From NCBI GenBank assembly GCA_018336035.1, contig JAGXRD010000007.1, positions 1 to 64,000 of the forward strand: a stretch of 64,000 bases of DNA, given 5' to 3'. Source of the DNA: Alphaproteobacteria bacterium. GTDB lineage: Bacteria > Pseudomonadota > Alphaproteobacteria > Ferrovibrionales > Ferrovibrionaceae. Each line of letters begins with the position of its first letter. Within the stretch, counting starts at the first letter, position 1. This document shows, one piece after another, positions 48,293 to 57,209 of this stretch. Under the pieces are notes generated by a model. It saw nothing but the letters and a program-made list of their open reading frames with translations. It was not told where the DNA came from and made no database searches. The position numbers and the translations under genes were made by a program.

Positions 48293-50371
48293 TCACTGGC
48301 GCGCCAGCAGCGCCGCAATCGGGCCCGGTTCGGGCAGCGGATAGCGGGGCAGGAGAATCTCGACGGCCTGCATGCCGTCGTCGTTGTCCAGCTTCAAGCG
48401 CACGCCGTGCAAATCGAACAGGCCGCGCGCCACGATCAGAGACAGATCTGCATCCATCCGCCGCTGGTCGGGCGTATCAATCAGGTCGGCGAAGAACTGG
48501 CGTGGCTGCACCGGGCTCAGGCCGCCATTGTGGCATTCCACCCGCAGGCCCAGATAGGACTCGTTATCTACGGACAGCGACAGGACAACGCGACCACCTT
48601 GGGGCGTGCCGTCCAGTGCAGCGGTCATCACGCTGTCCAGCGCCTGGCGCAGCCGCTGGCCGTCACCGATCACGGTGCCGCTGCCGGCATGGGCAGGCAG
48701 GTCGAGGCCGATGGCACGACGATCGGCGAGCTCGCGCCACTGCGCCGCCTCGTCATTCCACAAAATATCGAGCGACAGCTCTTTTGGGTCCAGCGCCATC
48801 TGGCCGACTTCGATCGTGGCAATGGCGATGATGTCGTCGAGCAGCTTCAGCAGATCGCGCGACGTCGTCATAATGTCGGCGCAGTATTCTTCCTGGCGCG
48901 GATTCATCGGGCCGAGAATGCCCTGCGACAGCACTTCGGTCATGCTGATCAGGGTGCCGAGTGGCGAGCGCAGATCGTGCGTGATGTTGCTGATGAAGGC
49001 CGCGTTCATGCGGTCGGTGCGTTCCAGCGCTTCGTTGCGTTCGCGCAGCGCCCGCTCGATGCGGATATTGGCGCTGACATCCAGATAGGTATAGAGCACC
49101 GCGCCATCGGGCAGCGGTACGGAGGCATAGTCGATCACGGTGCCATCGCCGCGTTCCAACCGGCCGCGCGTGCCCTTGCGGCTGGAGAAGCTATCGATCA
49201 GGCGCTGGCGTTGCTGGCCCCAGTCGGGGCTGCGTTGCATCAACGGGCGTACGGCTTCCACCACTTCGGTGATATGCGGCTGGCGGTTCAATAGGTTGAC
49301 GTCGATTTCCCACAGCTGGGCGAAGGCGCGGTTATAGAGCGACAGCCGCCCATCTGAGCCGTAGACCACGACGGCTTCGTAAAGATTATCCAGCGTGGCG
49401 CGCTGCACCGCGATCATGGTGTTGGTGGCGCGTTCCAGTGTCAGCTGCCGCGTCACGTCGTCATAGGCAAACAGCAGGCCGCCCGAGGGATAGGCACTGA
49501 TCACCAGCCGTAGCGTCGAACCATCCGGCAGGTGCATCAGTTCTTCCTGCCGCTCGATCACCGTGGTGAACAGCGAAAGCTGTCCGCGTTTATAAGTCTG
49601 CCAGTCGATCTGCTCGGGCAGCCGGCGCTCCACGCGCAATTGCTCCAGCACTTCGCCAAACGAGGGCCGGGATTCGAGCCAGGCTTCGTCGAGCTGCCAA
49701 AGTCGCGCATAGGCGCGGTTCCAGATCAGCAGCTTCTTGTCAGGTCCGTAAATGGCAGTCGCAGTGGAGATGGTGCGCAGCACTTCCATATGGGCTTCCA
49801 TATGGCGGCGCAGTTGGCCGCGCGCATCGGCTTCGGGCGTGATGTCCTGGCCGAAGCCGAGCGTGCCGTCGCCGACGGGCAGTTCGAAGATGCGGTAATT
49901 GCGTCGGTCGCCTTCGGCAACGAAGCGTCGTTCCTGCGACTTCAGCGTGGCGGCGGCCTGTGCGGCCAGCGCGAGGTCGCGCGGCTGATCGAGATCGTGC
50001 GCCGAGGCGAGTTCGAGGCCGCGTTCGACGGCATCGCGCGCCGTGGTTTCGGCCATGAGGGCATAACGGGCATTGACCCAGAGCAGGCGGCCATCGGCGT
50101 CACGTCGCCAGATCGGGAAGGGGGCGGCATCCAGCAGCGCGCTGGACTGCGCCTCGGCCCGGCGCAGCTGTTCGTTCTCGGCCGTCAGGCTGTCGATGCG
50201 TTGCTGCAGCGCGCCGGCCGCCTTGCGTTCCCCGTCGCGTGCAATGGCAATTGCCGCCATTTCGGCCTCGGCGCGGCGCAGCCGTTCGGCCAGCCCCTGC
50301 GCGCGCAGGGCCTGCCAGCCGGCGAGGCCGGCAGCTGCCGCTAGTGCCGCGAACCCCCAGACATCGTTCAC
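48293..50371 (-). CDS. divL: DivL-like PAS histidine kinase with degenerate ATP-binding domain
   Basis: 692 residues from a GTG at 50371. A short N-terminal membrane helix (about 4-24), a coiled coil (25-75), three PAS-like regions (about 76-180, 190-310, 320-440), then the dimerisation helix FISNITHDLRSPLGTLISMTEVL with H465. The ATPase-like domain is degenerate: the N-box Asn is A584 (LDSVMTAALDGTP), the G1 DxGxG is replaced by ECHNGGLS, and the G2 GxGxG by DADLSLIVARG. Position between ahcY and tsaE is that of divL in other alphaproteobacteria. DivL in Caulobacter modulates CckA through its PAS and kinase-like parts rather than by ordinary catalysis. Confidence 0.78.
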   Translation of the reverse strand: MNDVWGFAALAAAAGLAGWQALRAQGLAERLRRAEAEMAAIAIARDGERKAAGALQQRIDSLTAENEQLRRAEAQSSALLDAAPFPIWRRDADGRLLWVNARYALMAETTARDAVERGLELASAHDLDQPRDLALAAQAAATLKSQERRFVAEGDRRNYRIFELPVGDGTLGFGQDITPEADARGQLRRHMEAHMEVLRTISTATAIYGPDKKLLIWNRAYARLWQLDEAWLESRPSFGEVLEQLRVERRLPEQIDWQTYKRGQLSLFTTVIERQEELMHLPDGSTLRLVISAYPSGGLLFAYDDVTRQLTLERATNTMIAVQRATLDNLYEAVVVYGSDGRLSLYNRAFAQLWEIDVNLLNRQPHITEVVEAVRPLMQRSPDWGQQRQRLIDSFSSRKGTRGRLERGDGTVIDYASVPLPDGAVLYTYLDVSANIRIERALRERNEALERTDRMNAAFISNITHDLRSPLGTLISMTEVLSQGILGPMNPRQEEYCADIMTTSRDLLKLLDDIIAIATIEVGQMALDPKELSLDILWNDEAAQWRELADRRAIGLDLPAHAGSGTVIGDGQRLRQALDSVMTAALDGTPQGGRVVLSLSVDNESYLGLRVECHNGGLSPVQPRQFFADLIDTPDQRRMDADLSLIVARGLFDLHGVRLKLDNDDGMQAVEILLPRYPLPEPGPIAALLARQ

Positions 50372-50460
50372 GCGATTTCCCCAGACATGGCGCCACTATC
50401 GGCCAGCCCGGCGGGTCAAAACAAGGTTTTAGGGGCCGAAGAGGGGACGTTTAAAACGAC

Positions 50461-50486
50461 AAAGGCCGGGTCTGAACCCGGCCTTT
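50461..50486 (-). terminator. Rho-independent terminator of ahcY
   Basis: AAAGGCCGGG and CCCGGCCTTT form a perfect 10-bp stem with a 6-nt loop, starting 24 bases after the ahcY stop. On the minus strand the stem ends in CCTTT and is followed by GTCGTTTT. Confidence 0.8.
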
Positions 50487-50510
50487 GCATTGTGGAACGA
50501 TTCGTTCCGA

Positions 50511-51905
50511 TCAGTAGCGGTAATGGTCCGGCTTGAACGGGCCCTTTTCGCCGATGCCGAGATACTTCGACTGCACCGGGGTCAGCTTGGTCAACTTGGC
50601 GCCGACCTTTTCCAGATGCAGGCTGGCGACCTTCTCGTCCAGATGCTTCGGCAGCGTGTAGACCTGCTTCTCGTATTTGCCCGGGTTGGTCCAGAGTTCG
50701 ATCTGCGCCAGCACCTGGTTGGTGAAGGAGGCGCTCATCACGAAGCTGGGGTGGCCGGTGGCATTACCAAGGTTCACAAGGCGACCTTCCGACAGCACGA
50801 TAATCCGCTTCTTGTCGGGGAATTCCACTTCGTCCACCTGCGGCTTCACATTGTGCCACTTCATGTTCTTCAGCGCGCCGATCTGGATCTCGCTGTCGAA
50901 GTGGCCGATGTTGCAGACGATGGCGCGATGCTTCATCGCGCGCATGTGGTCGATGGTGATGACGTCCAGGTTGCCGGTGGCGGTGACGAAGATGTCGCCC
51001 TTCGGGGCGGCGTCTTCCATGGTCACGACCTCGTAGCCTTCCATGGCGGCCTGCAGGGCACAGATCGGGTCGATCTCGGTGACCATCACGCGGCAGCCGG
51101 CGTTACGCAGCGAGGCGGCGGAGCCCTTGCCCACGTCGCCATAGCCGGCAATGACGGCGATCTTGCCGGCCATCATCACGTCGGTGCCGCGGCGGATGCC
51201 GTCGACCAGGCTTTCACGGCAGCCATAGAGATTGTCGAACTTCGACTTGGTGACGCTGTCGTTGACGTTGATGGCGGGGAAGAGCAGACGGCCTTCCTTG
51301 GCCATGACATACAGGCGATGCACGCCCGTGGTGGTTTCCTCGGTCACGCCCTTGATGGCGGCGCCCATCTTGGAATACCAGCCCGGCGAAGACTTCAGCT
51401 TCTTGGCGATTGCCGCATAGAGGACGGTTTCTTCCTCATTGGTCGGCTTGGAGATGACGGACGGGTCCTTCTCGGCCTGCATGCCCAGATGGATCAGCAG
51501 CGTGGCGTCGCCGCCATCGTCCAGGATCATGTTCGGCGTGCCGCCATCGGCCCATTCGAAGATCTTGTGGGTGTAGTCCCAGTATTCTTCCAGGGTCTCG
51601 CCCTTGACCGCGAAGACCGGGATGCCGGCGGCGGCAATGGCGGCGGCGGCATGGTCCTGGGTCGAATAGATGTTGCACGAGGCCCAGCGGATGTCGGCGC
51701 CGAGCGCCTTCAGGGTCTCGATCAGCACGCCGGTCTGAATGGTCATGTGCAGGGAGCCGGCAATACGGGCGCCCTTCAGCGGCTGCGCCTTGCCGAATTC
51801 GGCGCGGGTGGCCATCAGACCGGGCATTTCGGTCTCGGCCATATCCAGTTCCTTGCGGCCCCAGTCGGCCAGACCAATATCCTTAACGATGTAATCCGCG
51901 GTCAT
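50511..51905 (-). CDS. ahcY: Adenosylhomocysteinase (SAH hydrolase)
   Basis: 464 residues from the ATG at 51905, with GGAG eight bases before it; the frame extends 12 codons further without support. It splits S-adenosylhomocysteine into adenosine and homocysteine, using bound NAD. Seen: [48 protein letters not shown], the NAD site [29 protein letters not shown], and the C-terminal KPDHYRY. Transcription starts in the gap after ptsH, next to a 24-nt palindrome. Confidence 0.97.
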   Translation of the reverse strand: MTADYIVKDIGLADWGRKELDMAETEMPGLMATRAEFGKAQPLKGARIAGSLHMTIQTGVLIETLKALGADIRWASCNIYSTQDHAAAAIAAAGIPVFAVKGETLEEYWDYTHKIFEWADGGTPNMILDDGGDATLLIHLGMQAEKDPSVISKPTNEEETVLYAAIAKKLKSSPGWYSKMGAAIKGVTEETTTGVHRLYVMAKEGRLLFPAINVNDSVTKSKFDNLYGCRESLVDGIRRGTDVMMAGKIAVIAGYGDVGKGSAASLRNAGCRVMVTEIDPICALQAAMEGYEVVTMEDAAPKGDIFVTATGNLDVITIDHMRAMKHRAIVCNIGHFDSEIQIGALKNMKWHNVKPQVDEVEFPDKKRIIVLSEGRLVNLGNATGHPSFVMSASFTNQVLAQIELWTNPGKYEKQVYTLPKHLDEKVASLHLEKVGAKLTKLTPVQSKYLGIGEKGPFKPDHYRY

Positions 51906-51958
51906 GTCGGCAGCTCCAGTTGGCGAGATTCTACACAGCATTGTGCTTAATGGGCGCC

Positions 51959-51988
51959 GATATAGCAGGGCAGCCGGCGGGCTGTCCA
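51959..51988 (-). promoter_or_regulatory. Likely promoter of ahcY
   Basis: On the minus strand TGGACA (51988-51983) is followed by 18 bases and TATATC (51964-51959). It gives a leader of about 45 nt. The palindrome 51992-52015 lies 3 bp upstream of the -35. Confidence 0.55.
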
Positions 51989-51991
51989 GCT

Positions 51992-52015
51992 CTATATAAA
52001 GAAATCTTTATATAG
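51992..52015. promoter_or_regulatory. 24-nt perfect palindrome, operator-like, at the ahcY promoter
   Basis: CTATATAAAGA (51992-52002) and TCTTTATATAG (52005-52015) form perfect 11-bp arms with a 2-nt spacer, in an otherwise GC-rich genome. It lies just upstream of the proposed ahcY -35. The form fits a site for a dimeric winged-helix regulator of the ArsR type, as known for SAH/SAM-responsive regulators of methyl metabolism; the regulator is not in this window. Confidence 0.7.
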
Positions 52016-52036
52016 GTATATAGATTTTAAGGTCGG

Positions 52037-52336
52037 CTACTCGGATTCCCCGAATTTACCCTCGACCAGGGCGATCAGGGCCTCCAGAGCGGCTGCCGCC
52101 TCGGCGCCGGAGGCGGTGATGTCGATACTGCTGCCCTGGGTGCCAGCCAGCATCATCAGGCCCATGATCGACTCGCCGTTCACGGTCTGGCCGTCCTTCG
52201 ACACCTGGATCCTGGCCTGCGGGAAGCGGGCCACCACCTGGACGAACTTGGCCGCGGCGCGGGCATGCAGGCCGCGCTGGTTCGGAATGGTGACGCTGCG
52301 CTGGAGCGGCGCGTCCTTCGACACCGTCTCGTTCAT
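52037..52336 (-). CDS. ptsH: Phosphocarrier protein HPr
   Basis: 99 residues. The phosphoryl-accepting histidine H24 lies in QRGLHARAAAKFV and the regulatory serine S56 (equivalent of Ser46) in VNGESIMGLMMLA. The N-terminus is ten residues longer than E. coli HPr. With EIIA, RapZ and HprK it forms the incomplete, regulatory PTS of alphaproteobacteria; no sugar permease EII is here. Its start shares one base with the EIIA stop. Confidence 0.96.
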   Translation of the reverse strand: MNETVSKDAPLQRSVTIPNQRGLHARAAAKFVQVVARFPQARIQVSKDGQTVNGESIMGLMMLAGTQGSSIDITASGAEAAAALEALIALVEGKFGESE

Positions 52337-52743
52337 CAGGCCGACTCTCCGGCCAGCAGCTTTGAAGCCACATTGATGTATTTGCGGCCCGCTTCCTGAC
52401 CGGCGCTGACAGCGGCGGCCATTTCGGCCTTGCCGCGCACACTGGCCAGTTTGATCAGCATCGGCAGGTTCACGCCGGCGATCACTTCCACCCTGGCCTG
52501 GTCCATGATCGAAATCGCCAGATTGGACGGGGTGCCGCCGAACATGTCAGTCAGCACAATCACGCCCTTGCCGGTCTCGACGGTGGCGACGGCGGCCAGA
52601 ATGTCCTGGCGGCGCTGCTCCATGTCGTCGTCCGGGCCGATGCAGACGGCGCGCATATTCTTCTGCGGCCCCACCACATGCTCGGTCGCATGGATGAATT
52701 CCTCGGCAAGACGGCCGTGGGTGACGACAACAATACCGATCAT
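52336..52743 (-). CDS. PTS EIIA component, mannose family
   Basis: 135 residues. H9 in IVVVTHGRLAEEF is the phosphorylation site, and GVIVLTDMFGGTPSNLAISI is the family block. A single-domain EIIA(Man) next to ptsH and hprK, with no IIB/C/D, is a regulatory protein in alphaproteobacteria rather than part of sugar import. It lies 67 bp after rapZ. Confidence 0.92.
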   Translation of the reverse strand: MIGIVVVTHGRLAEEFIHATEHVVGPQKNMRAVCIGPDDDMEQRRQDILAAVATVETGKGVIVLTDMFGGTPSNLAISIMDQARVEVIAGVNLPMLIKLASVRGKAEMAAAVSAGQEAGRKYINVASKLLAGESA

Positions 52744-52810
52744 GAGAGGCTATCGATCTTGTGGCTGGTCATGCAGTGAAGCTTCCTCGGCGGCGACGGT
52801 CGGTCAGGGG

Positions 52811-53710
52811 TCAGGCTGGGGCCAGATCGCGGTCGCGGTGACGGATATCGACACGTTGCCCGGCTTCGCGCAAGTGCTTGCCAAGGGCCTCGACAACCAC
52901 AACGGAGCGGTGACGCCCGCCTGTGCAACCGATTGCGATGGTGAGGTAACGCTTACCTTCCTGGGCATATCGCGGCAGCAGGGCATCGATCATGTCGCGC
53001 AGCCGTCCGAAGAAATCGGCATAGCCTGGATCGGCCTGCACATAGGCGGCGACGTCCGGGTTGTCGCCGGTTTGCGGGCGCAGGGCGTCGTCATAATGGG
53101 GGTTGCGCAGGAAGCGCACATCGAACACCAGATCCGCCTCGCGCGGCAGGCCGTGCTTATAGGAAAACGAGAGCACCATGATACTGAGGCCGGGCTGGGC
53201 GTCCAGCGTGAACTGTGCCGCCAGGGTCTGGCGGAATTCCGGCAAGGCCGCCATCGACGTGTCGATCACGAGGTCGGCGGCCGCGCGCAGCGGTGCCATC
53301 AGGCGCCGTTCCGCTGCGATGCCATCGGCGATCGGGCGATCGCTGGCCAGCGGGTGTCGGCGGCGTGTGGCTGTGAAGCGCTTCAGCAGCACTTCATCCT
53401 CGCAGTCGAAATACAGCAGCTGCACGGCCAGGTCGTCGCGCTGGCGCAACTCGCCAAGCAGTGCGATCAACTGGTCGGGCTGGAAATCACGCGTACGGCT
53501 GTCGATACCTACCGCGATGGCGCGACGCGGCTGCGATTTGGCGCCACTGGTTTCTATATCGTCGGCAATTGCCAGTCGGCGCAGCAGTGGCATCGGCAGA
53601 TTGTCGACCGCCTCGTAGCCGTGGTCTTCCAGCAGTTTCAGCGCCGTGGTCTTGCCGGCGCCCGACAGGCCACTGACCACGACAAAACGGATCGGTTCGG
53701 CAGCGCTCAT
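52811..53710 (-). CDS. rapZ: RapZ/YvcJ-family nucleotide-binding protein
   Basis: 299 residues from the ATG at 53710; the frame continues upstream over hprK without support. The P-loop GLSGAGKT (residues 14-21) is followed by ALKLLEDHGYEAVDNLP, the middle contains LVIDTSM, SFSYKHGLPREADLVFDVRFLRNP and the C-terminus has IGCTGGRHRSVVVVEALG. In E. coli RapZ is an RNA-binding adaptor; in alphaproteobacteria the role is not settled. It lies 4 bp after hprK. Confidence 0.95.
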   Translation of the reverse strand: MSAAEPIRFVVVSGLSGAGKTTALKLLEDHGYEAVDNLPMPLLRRLAIADDIETSGAKSQPRRAIAVGIDSRTRDFQPDQLIALLGELRQRDDLAVQLLYFDCEDEVLLKRFTATRRRHPLASDRPIADGIAAERRLMAPLRAAADLVIDTSMAALPEFRQTLAAQFTLDAQPGLSIMVLSFSYKHGLPREADLVFDVRFLRNPHYDDALRPQTGDNPDVAAYVQADPGYADFFGRLRDMIDALLPRYAQEGKRYLTIAIGCTGGRHRSVVVVEALGKHLREAGQRVDIRHRDRDLAPA

Positions 53711-53714
53711 CCAC

Positions 53715-54206
53715 TCAGGCCTTGCGCTTGAAGAGTTCAGTGATGGTGGCGCTGGGCGTCGCCGCGATTTCGTCCGGCTCGAACACACGACCTTCGATGG
53801 CGCGTGCCAACGCCCAGACCGCCTTGATCGCGGCACTGACCTCGAAGGCATGCAGCGACAGGCAGGGCAGCGTGACATCGAGGATGTCTTCGTAACGTGG
53901 TTCGGGCAGGCGCGGCACGTCCTGCAGGGCCACGAGATCGAGAATCAATGCCACGGGCGCGGGTGCCGCCGCCAGGACGCGCACCGGACCGAGGCCGCGA
54001 ACTTCCAGCAGGCCACGCAGACGCTCCGGCGCGCTTGCGATCAGCAGCCCCTTATCATGTCGCAGGCAGGTCTGATCGTCGGCGATCAACTCGGCGCCGG
54101 CGTCCAGCAGGCGCAGCGCCAGATCGGATTTTCCAGTGCCCGATGGGCCGCGCAACAGAAGTGCTACGCCTTCAATCGACACACAGCTTGCATGGATGGT
54201 CAGCAT
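53715..54206 (-). CDS. hprK: HPr kinase/phosphorylase, short alphaproteobacterial form
   Basis: 163 residues, only the catalytic domain; the N-terminal domain of Firmicutes HprK is absent, as is usual in this class. The P-loop GPSGTGKS (residues 20-27) and ELIADDQTCL are clear, and EVRGLGPVRV is the HprK signature. It phosphorylates HPr on serine. Lies between chvG and rapZ. Confidence 0.94.
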   Translation of the reverse strand: MLTIHASCVSIEGVALLLRGPSGTGKSDLALRLLDAGAELIADDQTCLRHDKGLLIASAPERLRGLLEVRGLGPVRVLAAAPAPVALILDLVALQDVPRLPEPRYEDILDVTLPCLSLHAFEVSAAIKAVWALARAIEGRVFEPDEIAATPSATITELFKRKA

Positions 54207-54306
54207 GGCCGCGCAGCCTGCCGGGGCGTCCCACCAGAGTCAATACACGCTTCGATGACGGTGCAGGCTTCCATGATTAGGCTTGCTTTGGCTAACGGCC
54301 TGCCAC

Positions 54307-55902
54307 CTAAAGCGGCAGGCGCACCACGAAGCGGGCACCCGTCCTGCCATCGTCGCGGTTCTCGGCGTGGATATCGCCACCGAGTGACTGTATGACCTGT
54401 CGCGCGATGGACAGGCCAAGGCCGGAATGCAGGCCGAAAGCCTCGCCAGCCGGACGTTCGCTGTAAAAGCGCTCGAAGATCGATTCCAGGTTATCCGCCG
54501 GAATGCCGGGGCCTTCATCGGTCACGCTGAATGTCACATGCCGCGGCTCACGCTTTACCGCGACGACGATTGTGCCATTCGGCGGGCTGAAGGAAATCGC
54601 GTTGTCGATCAGGTTGCGGGCCACCTGGCCCAACTGGCCCTCGAAGCCGATAGCCATATATGGGCCGGGCTCGACGCGGACCAGTTCGATCCTCGGTCCG
54701 GTCTCGGACAAACGCGCCGTATAGGTTCCCACGACCGATTGCAGCATGGCCGCAATATCAAGCGGTGCGGCTTCGCTGCGTGCCAGCTCGGCATCCAGCC
54801 GCGAGGCGCCGGAAATATCAGTGATCAGGCGATCCATGCGGCGCACATCATCCTGCATCACGGCGAGCAGGCGTTCGCGCAGCTCCGGCTTTTCTGTCCG
54901 CAGGAAGGTTTCCATGGCGCTGCGCAGCGAGGTGAGGGGGTTCTTGATCTCGTGCGACACATCGGCAGCGAAACGTTCGATGGCGTCGAGCCGCTGCGAC
55001 AGTGCGGCAGTCATGGCGCGCAGTACGCTGGACAGATCGCCGATCTCGTCTTCGCGGCGTGAGTAATCCGGCAACGACAGATGAGCGATGCGACCCTTGG
55101 CAGCTCGGATACGCTCGGCAGCCTCGGCCAGGCGATGGATCGGCCGGACGATGGCGCCAGCCAGATAGAGCGAAGCCAGCACGGTAAAGCCGAGGACGGC
55201 GGCGAATACCTTCAGCACGCCCAGACGCTCTTCCCGCACGCGTGCATCCAGTTCGGCGCTGTCCACATTCAGCAGCAGGGCGCCGACCACCTTGCGCAGG
55301 CCCTGCACCGGCACGGCGACCGAGAGCATGATGCGTCCGTCGGACAGGTCGCGCAGCTGGTTGCCCTCGTCGCCGCTCAGGGCGCGGCGCGCTTCCGGGT
55401 AATCGTTGGCATGGGTGAACGGCAGCTCGACATACTTTGGCAGGTTCAGCGTGGTCATGAACAAGGCATTGATCCGGTCGTAAAGACCGATCAGAGCCTG
55501 TTCCCAAGGCGTATCGATATTCGGCGGCGGCAGCTGACGCGTCACCACGCCGCGTCCTGCCGCCAGCAGCAGGCGACTGTCGGCGATCATCTCGCCATCG
55601 GCATCGAACAGCCGCGCGCGTGCGCTCGACTGGGCCGACAGGCGGCGCAGCAGCTGGCGCGCCAGTTCGGGTTCCAGCGTGGGGCTGAATTCCGACGGGC
55701 TGATCGCCGACTCACCCAATGCGCCGGCAATCAGTCCGGCCTCGTAGCGCAGGGCGGTGAGGCGCGTGTCGATCAGGCTGAGACGGAACTGGTCGAGGTA
55801 GAAGAAGGCCAGCACCAGCGCGATGGGCGCTGCCAGATTGATCAGCAGGATGCGGCGCGTCAGCGGCGACATCAGCCGCCGACGCGGAGACAGATCGTTC
55901 AA
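54307..55902 (-). CDS. chvG: Sensor histidine kinase ChvG
   Basis: 531 residues from a TTG at 55902, supported by GGAGGG seven bases before; an ATG at 55872 is the alternative. Two membrane helices (about 17-36 and 228-252) bracket a periplasmic sensor domain, followed by HAMP (about 252-305), H317 in FAADVSHEIKNPLTSLRSAME, the N-box VARNLIDNAISFSP, DEGPGIP and GLGLSIARQV. Full kinase motifs, unlike the DivL-like protein. With ChvI it controls envelope, acid and exopolysaccharide genes in relatives. Confidence 0.94.
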   Translation of the reverse strand: MNDLSPRRRLMSPLTRRILLINLAAPIALVLAFFYLDQFRLSLIDTRLTALRYEAGLIAGALGESAISPSEFSPTLEPELARQLLRRLSAQSSARARLFDADGEMIADSRLLLAAGRGVVTRQLPPPNIDTPWEQALIGLYDRINALFMTTLNLPKYVELPFTHANDYPEARRALSGDEGNQLRDLSDGRIMLSVAVPVQGLRKVVGALLLNVDSAELDARVREERLGVLKVFAAVLGFTVLASLYLAGAIVRPIHRLAEAAERIRAAKGRIAHLSLPDYSRREDEIGDLSSVLRAMTAALSQRLDAIERFAADVSHEIKNPLTSLRSAMETFLRTEKPELRERLLAVMQDDVRRMDRLITDISGASRLDAELARSEAAPLDIAAMLQSVVGTYTARLSETGPRIELVRVEPGPYMAIGFEGQLGQVARNLIDNAISFSPPNGTIVVAVKREPRHVTFSVTDEGPGIPADNLESIFERFYSERPAGEAFGLHSGLGLSIARQVIQSLGGDIHAENRDDGRTGARFVVRLPL

Positions 55903-55947
55903 CGTCTGCCCTCCATCCCAAACATCCCCTTGCTGGCGCGACGCTGC

Positions 55948-56655
55948 TTAGGCCGCCGGCTCCTTGAAGCGATAGCCGACGCCATACAGGGTCTCGATGG
56001 AATCGAAGTTGTCGTCCACCATTTTGAACTTCTTGCGCAGCCGCTTGATGTGGCTGTCGATGGTGCGGTCGTCGACATAGACATTGTCGTCATAGGCCGC
56101 ATCCATCAGCTGGTCACGGTTTTTGACATGACCCGGACGCTGCGCCAGCGCATCGAGCAGCAGGAATTCGGTTACGGTGAGGACGACTTCCTGGCCGTTC
56201 CAAGTGCAGCGATGCCGGGCCGGATCCAGCGTCAGGGCGCCGCGCACCACCAGCTTGTCGGAGGACGTCTCCTCCGCGCCCGGGCGATTGGCTTCGGCGC
56301 GGCGCAGCACGGCCTTGATGCGTTCGATCAGCAGGCGCTGGCTGAACGGCTTGGTGATGTAGTCGTCGGCACCCATCTTCAGGCCGAGCACCTCGTCGAT
56401 CTCCTCGTCCTTCGAAGTGAGGAAGATCACCGGCACCTGGCTGACGCGGCGCAGCCGGCTCAGCGTCTCCATGCCATCCAGCCGGGGCATCTTGATATCC
56501 AGGATGACAAGGTCGGGCATCTGCTGCGTCAGGTGGCGCAGCGCCTCGGCGCCGTCGTTATAGGTGCGCACCTTGTAGCCCTCGGCTTCGAGGGCGATCG
56601 AAACCGAGGTGAGAATGTTGCGGTCGTCATCGACCAGGGCAATCGTCGCGCTCAC
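55948..56655 (-). CDS. chvI: Response regulator ChvI
   Basis: 235 residues from a GTG at 56655 with AAGGA before it; the open frame to 56865 has no good start. Receiver: acidic D9-D11 (LVDDDRN), phospho-Asp D53 (LVILDIKMP), T/S and K102 (DDYITKPF). The C-terminal OmpR-type winged helix has [35 protein letters not shown] and GVGYRF. First gene of the ChvI-ChvG-HprK-RapZ-EIIA-HPr run, 45 bp before chvG. Confidence 0.95.
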   Translation of the reverse strand: MSATIALVDDDRNILTSVSIALEAEGYKVRTYNDGAEALRHLTQQMPDLVILDIKMPRLDGMETLSRLRRVSQVPVIFLTSKDEEIDEVLGLKMGADDYITKPFSQRLLIERIKAVLRRAEANRPGAEETSSDKLVVRGALTLDPARHRCTWNGQEVVLTVTEFLLLDALAQRPGHVKNRDQLMDAAYDDNVYVDDRTIDSHIKRLRKKFKMVDDNFDSIETLYGVGYRFKEPAA

Positions 56656-56789
56656 GGGAGGTCCTTGGATCGTAGAAAGGTCAGTGTTAACGGCCGAGCT
56701 GTGTGAAAGTGCCGGAAAACCGGTGATCACGATCACAGCAATATAGCAAGCCGCTGGCCGGTTTGCAGGGGGCGGGGCAGGCTCCGCCC

Positions 56790-57209
56790 ATGAATTATAT
56801 GCCCCTCCTGAATGCCGGTCCCGCCGTCCATATCCATCTTGCCGCCACAATTCTGGCATTGGCACTGGGGGCTTTCATGCTGATTCGGCGCAAGGGTACG
56901 GTCTCGCACCGATTGCTGGGCTGGATCTGGGTCGGGTTGATGCTGACGGCCGCGGTCAGCTCCTTCTGGATCACCGGGCTGGGGAGCGGCGGCTTCAGCC
57001 CGATTCATATCCTCAGCGTGGTGGTGCTGATCTCGGTGCCGCTCGCGGTGCTGGCAATCCGGCGCGGCAAGGTGAAGCGGCATCGCGCTGCCATGATCGG
57101 GCTGTTTTTCGGCGCGCTGGTGGTTCCCGGACTGTTTACGCTGCTGCCGATGCGCCTGCTGGGGCGGCTGATGACGGAAGGCGTAGCCTTACTCTCCCTG
57201 GCCCAGTAA
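56790..57209 (+). CDS. DUF2306 family membrane protein
   Basis: 139 residues from the ATG at 56790 (a TTG start at 56763 is possible). Four hydrophobic segments; the conserved block [40 protein letters not shown] and later FSPIHILS and [26 protein letters not shown] fit DUF2306. No function is known. The last 21 bases overlap the convergent ABC permease gene. Confidence 0.8.
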   Translation: MNYMPLLNAGPAVHIHLAATILALALGAFMLIRRKGTVSHRLLGWIWVGLMLTAAVSSFWITGLGSGGFSPIHILSVVVLISVPLAVLAIRRGKVKRHRAAMIGLFFGALVVPGLFTLLPMRLLGRLMTEGVALLSLAQ

